Of a stretch of 64,000 nt of DNA, positions 52,297 to 58,696 are shown one piece after another (the stretch's first letter is position 1; each line of letters begins with the position of its first letter). The DNA comes from an uncultured Pelagibacteraceae bacterium (GTDB lineage: Bacteria > Pseudomonadota > Alphaproteobacteria > Pelagibacterales > Pelagibacteraceae). The notes beneath the pieces were generated by a model. It was not told the DNA's origin. It saw only the letters and a program-made list of their open reading frames with translations, and made no database searches. The stretch lies in the NCBI GenBank assembly GCA_902557155.1, contig CACDYR010000003.1:1-64000 (forward strand). Direction: 5' to 3'. Position numbers and translations under genes: made by a program.

Positions 52297-52647
52297 ATGG
52301 CTGGAATAGAAGTTAAAAGTTTTGATAAAGCAGATGAAGTAAATGATAATTTTAATAATGCTAAAATTGAAGCTGTCAAAGTTGGAAACCAAAGATTGAT
52401 GAAACTTACTTTGCAACCTGGTTGGCAATGGTCAAAAGATATAAAGCCAACAGTTGGTGGTGATAGCTGCCAAGCAACGCATATAGGAATTATAATTTCT
52501 GGAGCTGTTTGTGCAAAACATAATGATGGAACTGAACTAACTTATAAAGCTGGTGATGCATATTCAATACAACCAGGTCATGATGGATGGGTTGTAGGAG
52601 ATAAGCCAGCAGTAGTATATGAGTTTCATGGAATGTGGGGTGAATAA
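52297..52647 (+). CDS. Cupin-domain protein
   Basis: 116 residues. The cupin halves are visible: 'QATHIGIIISGAVCAKHNDG' (His, Gly turns) and 'YKAGDAYSIQPGHDGWVVGDKPAVVYEFHG' (Pro-Gly-His). The metal-binding His/Glu set is partly kept, so it could be a metal enzyme or a sensor. AACGAGGAG precedes the ATG. It sits 76 bp after the ABM-like gene, and 15 bp before the SnoaL-like gene. Substrate is not known. Confidence 0.75.
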   Translation: MAGIEVKSFDKADEVNDNFNNAKIEAVKVGNQRLMKLTLQPGWQWSKDIKPTVGGDSCQATHIGIIISGAVCAKHNDGTELTYKAGDAYSIQPGHDGWVVGDKPAVVYEFHGMWGE

Positions 52648-52662
52648 AAAAAAAGGAAAACT

Positions 52663-52983
52663 ATGTCTATATTAGAAAAATACAGTGCTGCACTGAAAAA
52701 TAAAGATGAAGCGGTAATGAATGAGCTTTTGCATGATGATTTTAAATTCACAATGCACAAGTCAGGAAATGTTTTAACTAAAAGTGATGTTATCAAATGG
52801 GCGATGAGTGGTGATATTAATCAAGATAAGGTTAGAATTGTTTATGAAAATGACGAAGTAGGTATTCACCATGCATTTGTAACATTTAATGATGGTAATG
52901 TTGAGGCGGTAATGGCAGTTTATAAATATGATAATGGAAAAATTGTCAGTTTAGAAACTGGTGCTACACCAATACCAAAATAA
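52663..52983 (+). CDS. SnoaL/NTF2-like small protein
   Basis: 106 residues. 'LEKYSAALKNKDEAVMNELLHDDFKFTMHKSG' and 'HHAFVTFNDGNVEAVMAVYKYDNGKIVSLET' trace the cone-shaped NTF2 fold used by ketosteroid-isomerase and polyketide cyclase relatives. His/Asp in 'HDDFKF' could be catalytic but is not conclusive. It is directly followed by the GTG of the HCCA-isomerase-like gene. Confidence 0.65.
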   Translation: MSILEKYSAALKNKDEAVMNELLHDDFKFTMHKSGNVLTKSDVIKWAMSGDINQDKVRIVYENDEVGIHHAFVTFNDGNVEAVMAVYKYDNGKIVSLETGATPIPK

Positions 52984-53574
52984 GTGAGTGAAATTGATTT
53001 TTATTTTTCGATAGGAAGCACATATACCTATCTATCCGTAACTAGAATACTTGATGTTGAAAAACAACATCAAGTAAAATTTAACTGGAAACCTTTTTCA
53101 GTAAGAGCAATCATGAAAGAGATGAACAATATCCCATTTCCAAAGGATAAAATGAATAAAGTTAATTACATGTGGAGAGATATTGAAAGAAGAGCTGAAG
53201 GTTATGGTTTTTTTGCTAAAACGCCAGTTCCCTATCCATTATCAGAATTTGATTTAGCTAACCAAATTGCAATACTTGGTTTTGAAAAAGGTTGGGGAGA
53301 AAAATTTGTTATTCTTACTTATAAAAAATGGTTTCAGGAAGGTAAAGAACCAGCTATCGAACCAAGTATTTTGGAAGTTTGCTCAGAATTAAATCTGGAT
53401 AAAGATCAAATAATCTCTGAAGCAAAATCTTCAGATATAGAAACAAAATATAACAAAAACACAAACTCAGCTCGAAAAAATAAAATATTTGGCAGCCCAT
53501 CTTTTATTGTAAAAAATGAACTCTTTTGGGGAGATGATAGAATGGAAGATGCTATTAAATGGTCTCTTAAATAA
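52984..53574 (+). CDS. 2-hydroxychromene-2-carboxylate isomerase-like (DsbA superfamily)
   Basis: 196 residues, GTG start immediately after the previous stop. 'EIDFYFSIGSTYTYLSVTRI' with the Ser that replaces the DsbA Cys, 'FNWKPFSVRAIMKEMNN', and 'IFGSPSFIVKNELFWGDDRMEDA' are the kappa-class GST/HCCA isomerase signatures. In naphthalene degradation this fold isomerises a hemiketal with glutathione; here the substrate is unknown. A 38-bp gap separates it from the SMR gene. Confidence 0.8.
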   Translation: MSEIDFYFSIGSTYTYLSVTRILDVEKQHQVKFNWKPFSVRAIMKEMNNIPFPKDKMNKVNYMWRDIERRAEGYGFFAKTPVPYPLSEFDLANQIAILGFEKGWGEKFVILTYKKWFQEGKEPAIEPSILEVCSELNLDKDQIISEAKSSDIETKYNKNTNSARKNKIFGSPSFIVKNELFWGDDRMEDAIKWSLK

Positions 53575-53612
53575 TTCTATATATTCTCCTTAAATTCATT
53601 TAAAGTCTCGAG

Positions 53613-53945
53613 ATGAGTCTTGCAACTTCATATTTATTTTTAGGTATTGCTGTTTTTCTAGGAGTTACTTCAAATAGTTTCGCAAAAAGTGCCGAAGGAT
53701 TTACTCTCCTTGTTCCAAGTATAATTACTGCAATAACCATTGTTTTGTGCATGTATGCTCTTTCATTGGTAATGAAAAATATTCCAATGGGAATTACTTA
53801 TGCTTCCTTTGCAGGTTTAACAATAATTGCAACTGTTATTGTTGGAGTAATTAGATTTAATCAAGTGCCTAATTTATACTCATTAATTGGTTTGGCTTTT
53901 ATTATTGTTGGTGTTTTAATGGTCAACCTGTTAGGTAATAATTAG
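53613..53945 (+). CDS. SMR-family membrane protein lacking the canonical Glu (copy 1)
   Basis: 110 residues, four TM helices. 'SYLFLGIAVFLGVTSNSFAKSAEGF' aligns with EmrE helix 1 around 'LAEVIGTTLMKFSEGF', but position 14 of EmrE (Glu) corresponds to Gly17 here. 'IPMGITYASFAGLT' replaces the EmrE 'IPTGIAYAIWSGVG', so Trp63 becomes Phe. Without the Glu the usual proton/drug coupling should not operate. The pair with 54178 may form a heterodimer transporting something else. Confidence 0.75.
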   Translation: MSLATSYLFLGIAVFLGVTSNSFAKSAEGFTLLVPSIITAITIVLCMYALSLVMKNIPMGITYASFAGLTIIATVIVGVIRFNQVPNLYSLIGLAFIIVGVLMVNLLGNN

Positions 53946-53947
53946 TT

Positions 53948-54175
53948 ATGATTAATAAAAAATATGCACAACCCTTATTTATGATTTTAATGTCGTTGGG
54001 TATGAGTGTTATAATGAGTGGTGTTGTTGTGGCTGTAAATACAGGTGTTTCAGATGGTTTCTTTTTTAGATGGGGATATTCTATGATGTTTGCATATCCT
54101 ATTGCTTTAATTGCTGCATTTACAATGGCTCCAATAATTAGACCATTAGTTAATAAAATTGCATCAAAAGAATAA
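53948..54175 (+). CDS. DUF2798 two-TM membrane protein
   Basis: 75 residues with two TM segments (about 8-30 and 45-68). 'MSLGMSVIMSGVVVAVNTG' and 'WGYSMMFAYPIALIAAFTMAPIIRPLV' are typical of DUF2798, a small conserved family of unknown role. It lies between the two SMR-like genes with 2-bp spacers, so all three are almost certainly co-translated and may form one complex. Confidence 0.75.
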   Translation: MINKKYAQPLFMILMSLGMSVIMSGVVVAVNTGVSDGFFFRWGYSMMFAYPIALIAAFTMAPIIRPLVNKIASKE

Positions 54176-54177
54176 CC

Positions 54178-54513
54178 ATGAAACCTTTATTGGGATATTT
54201 ATTTTTAGCTATTGGTATTTCTTTTGGTATTGCTTCTAATAGTTTAGCTAAAATTTCTGAGGGATTTACCAAGCTTACACCATCAGTTTTATGCATATTG
54301 TTTATGTGTATTACGATGTTTTCAATTGCAAAAGCAATGCACGCTCTTCCTGTTGGTTTTGCTTACGCAACCTATAGCGGCTTAACAGTAACTGGAGTTG
54401 TTCTTTTTGCGGTATTAAAATTTAATCAAGTACCTAATCTTTATGGAATAATTGGAATTATTTTAATTATTATTGGAGTAATAATGGTTAATTATCTTGG
54501 ACGACTAAACTGA
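54178..54513 (+). CDS. SMR-family membrane protein lacking the canonical Glu (copy 2)
   Basis: 111 residues, four TM helices, clearly a tandem relative of the gene at 53613: both end in 'FNQVPNLYxxIGxxxIIxGVxMVN'. Helix 1 'GYLFLAIGISFGIASNSLAK' again has Gly where EmrE has Glu14, and 'LPVGFAYATYSGLT' has Tyr where EmrE has Trp63. Such paired copies recall the heteromeric SMR proteins EbrAB and YkkCD, which keep the Glu. The last 22 bp overlap the convergent DUF952 gene. Confidence 0.75.
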   Translation: MKPLLGYLFLAIGISFGIASNSLAKISEGFTKLTPSVLCILFMCITMFSIAKAMHALPVGFAYATYSGLTVTGVVLFAVLKFNQVPNLYGIIGIILIIIGVIMVNYLGRLN

Positions 54514-54863
54514 TACTTTTTTAAAATCTCTGGAAGCTCATGTCTTCCGTCTTCATTCAACGGTAACTCATATTCATCAACTACTGTGCTGGTATCTAAA
54601 GGTGAATATAAATGAGGATACATGTCTCCGTTTGATGCCTGTTCCCACAATAAATGTTCAAGCTTAAAAGCATTTACTCTTAACAAGACTAGATTTTGTT
54701 TTTTGGGGTAATGTTTATTTAAAGTTTCCTCTACCTGATCCTCTTCAGAAAAGTGAATATATCCATCTTTAAGATCTTTTTCTGACCCACCATAAGTTCC
54801 AGATTTTTTGGCCTTTTCCCACTCATCTTTATCTATAACTTTGAAAATAAATTCTAAATTCAT
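54492..54863 (-). CDS. DUF952-family protein
   Basis: 123 residues. 'EFIFKVIDKDEWEKAKKSGTYGGSEKDLKDGYIHFSEEDQ' and 'LLRVNAFKLEHLLWEQASNGDMYPHLYSPL' match DUF952, a cytosolic family often annotated as glutathione S-transferase-associated, without known activity. It ends inside the SMR copy 2 reading frame on the other strand and abuts the DUF924 gene (1 bp). Confidence 0.75.
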   Translation of the reverse strand: MNLEFIFKVIDKDEWEKAKKSGTYGGSEKDLKDGYIHFSEEDQVEETLNKHYPKKQNLVLLRVNAFKLEHLLWEQASNGDMYPHLYSPLDTSTVVDEYELPLNEDGRHELPEILKKYQFSRPR

Positions 54864-54864
54864 T

Positions 54865-55428
54865 TTACCAAGAAGAGTTTGGACCTTTTAAGAATTCTAA
54901 TTCTTCTTCAGTAGACTCTCTTCCTAAAATTTCATTTCTATGAGGATATCTATGGAATTGTCTGATTGCTTTTGTATGATCTTGCCAAAATTTTTTTATC
55001 TCATTGTATCCTTCGTGCTCTCTTAAATATTTATTTAATAAGTAATATGCCATGTCATGATCACTGATTTCCTCACTATGAATTAAAGGTAACAACATAA
55101 AAAATCTTTGATTTACATTCATAGCTTCTAAATAACCTGAATAAACCGCGTCGTTTACAATCAATCTAGTTTTTTGATCTTGAGCAAAAGCTTTTTTATC
55201 ATTTCTAAACATATTTCTTGAAAACTGATCAAATAAAATAACTAATGCAAGACAACTCATAGGGTTATCTTGCCAATCATCATATTCATTTTGACAAGCA
55301 AGTTCATAATCTTCTAAAAAATTATCTTTAATTTTTTGATCAAACTTTTCATTTTTTTTAAAACGCATTTCAGAAGGAGTCTCTTTAAACCAGAAATCTA
55401 AAATTACTTGTGCTCTTTCGGGGATCAT
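54865..55428 (-). CDS. DUF924-family protein
   Basis: 187 residues. 'ILDFWFKETPSEMRFKKNEKFDQKIKDNF', 'ALVILFDQFSRNMFR' and 'FFMLLPLIHSEE' are hallmark stretches of DUF924, an all-helical TPR-like family with no established activity. It overlaps the upstream phosphatase gene by 4 bp. Cytosolic. Confidence 0.82.
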   Translation of the reverse strand: MIPERAQVILDFWFKETPSEMRFKKNEKFDQKIKDNFLEDYELACQNEYDDWQDNPMSCLALVILFDQFSRNMFRNDKKAFAQDQKTRLIVNDAVYSGYLEAMNVNQRFFMLLPLIHSEEISDHDMAYYLLNKYLREHEGYNEIKKFWQDHTKAIRQFHRYPHRNEILGRESTEEELEFLKGPNSSW

Positions 55429-56231
55429 TTAGCTACTGGCTTTAATAATTTTAAAACTTTTTGATGATTTTGTTTGTTATTAGAAACAAGTATATTTCCA
55501 CCTAATACAGGGTTTTTATTATCCCAGGTAGTTATTATTGCTCCTGCTGCTCTCACAATTGGTATCAATGGGTGAATATCCCAAATCTTATTTGCACACT
55601 GGGCAACTATTTCAATTCTACCCTCTGCCAATTGACAATATGTCAATGCATCAAAACAAGGAAATTGCATTCTTTTTATAAACTTTTTAATTTTTAATTG
55701 TTGTTTCAAAGATAAGTGATGATGAAATGCAGCTGCAAGTTTTGCGTTTGTAAAATTTAGCTTGGTATTAATTTTTAATTTTCTTTTTTTATTATTCTCA
55801 AAAACATACGCTGAGTTTTTGTTCAAGTTTAAATAATATTTCTTCATTTTTGGAAAATTAGCCAGTCCTAAAACAGGCTCTCCATTGTAATTTAATGAAA
55901 TGAGATTGCTCCAACTAGGATTACCTACAACATATGATCTAGTTCCATCAATTGGATCAATCACCCAAGAAAATTCACTTTTTGTATTTTTGTGACCATA
56001 TTCCTCACCTATAATTTGGTGATTTGGGAATTTTTTTGAAATTTTAGATCTTATGAATTTTTCAAATGCTTTGTCAGATGTTGTTACAGGATCGTAACCT
56101 TTGCCTTTCATCTTATTTGTTATCTTAAATGGCTTATCTAACTTAGTGTAATAAAACTTAGTTAAATCTTTAGCAAGTTGATTTAAAAAACTTGCATATA
56201 TTGGATATTTTTTTGTATCAAATTTTTTCAC
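55425..56231 (-). CDS. Inositol monophosphatase-family phosphatase (histidinol-phosphatase-like)
   Basis: 268 residues. The lithium-sensitive phosphatase motifs are present: 'GEEYG' with the metal-binding Glu, 'WVIDPIDGTRSYVVGNPSW' and 'IWDIHPLIPIVRAAGA'. The 'GTRSYVVGNP' variant is common in HisN-type histidinol-phosphate phosphatases of alphaproteobacteria, but inositol or 3'-phosphoadenosine phosphatase roles cannot be excluded. Divergent from the BBOX-like gene; a 67-bp spacer holds both starts. Confidence 0.82.
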   Translation of the reverse strand: MKKFDTKKYPIYASFLNQLAKDLTKFYYTKLDKPFKITNKMKGKGYDPVTTSDKAFEKFIRSKISKKFPNHQIIGEEYGHKNTKSEFSWVIDPIDGTRSYVVGNPSWSNLISLNYNGEPVLGLANFPKMKKYYLNLNKNSAYVFENNKKRKLKINTKLNFTNAKLAAAFHHHLSLKQQLKIKKFIKRMQFPCFDALTYCQLAEGRIEIVAQCANKIWDIHPLIPIVRAAGAIITTWDNKNPVLGGNILVSNNKQNHQKVLKLLKPVAK

Positions 56232-56298
56232 AATGAACTCTTACTATTTAATTTATGTTGATTAAAGTTAAATTTTAAATAATCCTTAGCATACTATT

Positions 56299-57402
56299 AT
56301 GAAAATTGAGCTAGTTGAAAATAAGGTTTATTTTAATAACGGGTCTGAAAAAAAAGAAATTCACCCATTCTGGTTAAGAGAAAGAGTTAATGGTGAGGAG
56401 TATTTAGATAAAGGAACTCAGCAAAGACTTTTTGATCCTACCTTTTTAAGTAATGATATTTCAATAAATAAAGCAAAACTTAATGAAAAATACTTAGAGG
56501 TTGATTTTAATGATGGTGTTAATTCAAAATTAGAAATTGATAAAATTACATCTGAATTTTCAAAAGAAGATATTGTAATAAAATCTATTGAAAAAAACAA
56601 ATGGGATTCCTCTTTAAAAAATATAAAAAATTTTGAATACCAAGAAAATTTTTACGAAAGTAAAGAGATGCATGATCTACTCGTTTCATTTTACAAATAT
56701 GGTTTTGTAATAATTAAAAATATTCCAACATCTAAGAATTATATTGTGGAATTTGCAAATTCTATAGGCAGTGTTCGAAGAACAAATTTTGGTGAATATT
56801 TTAATGTAAAATCTAAACCTGATCCAAACGATCTTGCTTATACTTCATTAGCATTAGCACCTCATACTGACAATCCTTATAGAAATCCTGTACCATGTAT
56901 TCAAATTTTACATTGTATAGAAAGTAAAGTTTCAGGTGGATTATCAACATTGGTGGATGGTTATACAGTTACTGAAGATTTAAAAAATCAATACCCAGAA
57001 TTTTATAAAATTTTAACTGAAGTAAAAGTTAGATTTAGATTCATAGACAAAGAAGTAATTTTAGAGACTATCTCTCCTTTGATTGAACTAAATGAAGATA
57101 AGAGTTTCAAGCAGGTAAGATTTAGTCCTAGATTAGACTATGTTCCAATTTTAGAAAAAGAAAAATTAGATCTTTACTACCAAGCAAGAAAAAAAATATC
57201 TGAAATGTATAATTCAGATAAATATAGAATTGAGTTTAAACTCGAGCCAAAAGACTTAATGATGATGGATAATCATAGACTTCTCCATGGTAGAACAGCT
57301 TATGAGACAAAAGAAGGTGAAAGATTTTTACAAGGTTGTTATATTGATTACGATAGTACTGAGGGTAAACTTAGACACTTAAAAAGAAAGTTTAATCTTT
57401 AA
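56299..57402 (+). CDS. Gamma-butyrobetaine hydroxylase/TauD-like 2-oxoglutarate dioxygenase
   Basis: 367 residues. N-terminal DUF971-like domain (about 1-95, 'IHPFWLRERVNGEEYL'), then the dioxygenase domain with Fe ligands in 'APHTDNPYRNPVP' (HxD) and 'DNHRLLHGRTAY' (distal His) and a downstream Arg for 2-oxoglutarate. The family hydroxylates gamma-butyrobetaine or trimethyllysine to make carnitine. The N-terminal domain has no Cys, so the zinc site usual in butyrobetaine hydroxylases is missing. In this betaine-consuming organism, another trimethylamine substrate is plausible. Confidence 0.78.
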   Translation: MKIELVENKVYFNNGSEKKEIHPFWLRERVNGEEYLDKGTQQRLFDPTFLSNDISINKAKLNEKYLEVDFNDGVNSKLEIDKITSEFSKEDIVIKSIEKNKWDSSLKNIKNFEYQENFYESKEMHDLLVSFYKYGFVIIKNIPTSKNYIVEFANSIGSVRRTNFGEYFNVKSKPDPNDLAYTSLALAPHTDNPYRNPVPCIQILHCIESKVSGGLSTLVDGYTVTEDLKNQYPEFYKILTEVKVRFRFIDKEVILETISPLIELNEDKSFKQVRFSPRLDYVPILEKEKLDLYYQARKKISEMYNSDKYRIEFKLEPKDLMMMDNHRLLHGRTAYETKEGERFLQGCYIDYDSTEGKLRHLKRKFNL

Positions 57403-57979
57403 ACAAATTTTCTATTTGCGCTTCAGCCTCTTTAATTGATTTTTCATAATCTAGTGCCATTTGGTCTGCACTAATTATATCTACTTTTTCTATACCAAAA
57501 AAGTTAAGAATAAATTTTAACCAAGGAGTTAAAAAATCTTCTGAACTATTTAGTTTTGTTCCTCCAGAAGTAATAACTAGATATGCATGTTTGTTTTTTA
57601 ACAATCCCTCTCTTCTACCATTTGGTTTAAATCTAAAAGTTTCGCCTATTCGAGCAGCTAAATCCGACCAAGCTTTAAGAGTTGCTGGCGGTCCATAATT
57701 ATAAATTGGTGCTGAAATTATTATAATATCACTCTCTTTTAATTCTTTTACAAGCTTGTCGGAAAGCTCAAACATTTTTTTATGTTCTTCTGTTTGGTCT
57801 TTTTCATCAATATTCATTCCAGATTCTGTAAGCCCACTTACAAAAAGCATCTCATCATCTAAATCTCTATAAATTACTTCATCTTCTGGTTTTTTAATTT
57901 TATCTAAAAGTTTTTTTGCTAAAGCTCTTGATGTAGAGCCTTTTTTTCTAGCACTGGAATCTATTTGATAAATTTTCAT
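57392..57979 (-). CDS. azoR: FMN-dependent NADH:quinone oxidoreductase / azoreductase family
   Basis: 195 residues, flavodoxin-like fold. 'MKIYQIDSSARKKGSTSRALAKKLL' supplies the FMN phosphate site, 'IISAPIYNYGPPATLKAW' and 'YLVITSGGT' are AzoR motifs. It reduces quinones and azo compounds using NADH, probably for redox protection. It overlaps the end of the BBOX-like gene by 11 bp and lies 9 bp from ccdA in the same direction. Confidence 0.85.
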   Translation of the reverse strand: MKIYQIDSSARKKGSTSRALAKKLLDKIKKPEDEVIYRDLDDEMLFVSGLTESGMNIDEKDQTEEHKKMFELSDKLVKELKESDIIIISAPIYNYGPPATLKAWSDLAARIGETFRFKPNGRREGLLKNKHAYLVITSGGTKLNSSEDFLTPWLKFILNFFGIEKVDIISADQMALDYEKSIKEAEAQIENLFKD

Positions 57980-57988
57980 TAATACTTT

Positions 57989-58696
57989 TTATCCGAATTT
58001 TTGCATAAATGGAAAGATTTCAATTATATAAAATCCTATTGCTTGTAATTGATTAGTTAAAATTAAAATACCTGTAACTAAAAGAGTTATTCCACCAATT
58101 TTTGAAATTAAATTTATGTTTTTCTTAAAATTTTTAGAAAATAATAAGAACCTTTGAATTAAGTATCCAGACAAAACAAAAGGAATAGCAAGACCTAATG
58201 AATAAGAAATTAACAGGATTACAGCTCTTGATAAAGTTTCTTCAATAGATGCTAAAGCTAAAATTGAACCTAAAATAGGACCAATACACGGTGTCCAGCC
58301 AAAACCAAAAGCAACACCTATAACATATGGAAAAAGAATATTTCTTGATTCTTTTGCATCAAACCTTTTTTCAAAATTTAAATATGGAATATTGATAATT
58401 CCAATTAATTGAAGAGAAAAAATTATAATAATTATTCCGGCTGAAATTCTTAACACTTCTGAATTTTGTAATAGCGCCTGTCCCAAAAAAGATGCTGATG
58501 CACCTAAAAGAACGAATACAGTTGAGAACCCTAAACAAAATAAAATTAATGGAAAAAAATTGATTTTTTTTTGATTTAAAATTTCTTGTAAAGATTGGCC
58601 AGATATATAAGAAATATATCCAGGTATTAAAGGTAGAACACATGGAGACAAAAAACTTATAAGTCCTGCTCCAAAAGCAATTAAGTATTCAAACAT
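57989..58696 (-). CDS. ccdA: Cytochrome c biogenesis protein CcdA/DsbD-type
   Basis: 235 residues, six TM helices. 'GLISFLSPCVLPLIPGYISYISG' and 'GVAFGFGWTPCIGPILGSILALAS' hold the two redox cysteines embedded in the CcdA family helices. It moves electrons from cytoplasmic thioredoxin to periplasmic disulfides for cytochrome c maturation. Start is directly adjacent to the ppc stop. Confidence 0.92.
   Translation of the reverse strand: MFEYLIAFGAGLISFLSPCVLPLIPGYISYISGQSLQEILNQKKINFFPLILFCLGFSTVFVLLGASASFLGQALLQNSEVLRISAGIIIIIFSLQLIGIINIPYLNFEKRFDAKESRNILFPYVIGVAFGFGWTPCIGPILGSILALASIEETLSRAVILLISYSLGLAIPFVLSGYLIQRFLLFSKNFKKNINLISKIGGITLLVTGILILTNQLQAIGFYIIEIFPFMQKFG

Noticed and set aside
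54492-54513. 22-bp overlap of SMR copy 2 and DUF952 as a frame error
   Set aside because: Both ends read as intact family C-termini, and overlaps at convergent ends are the rule in this window.
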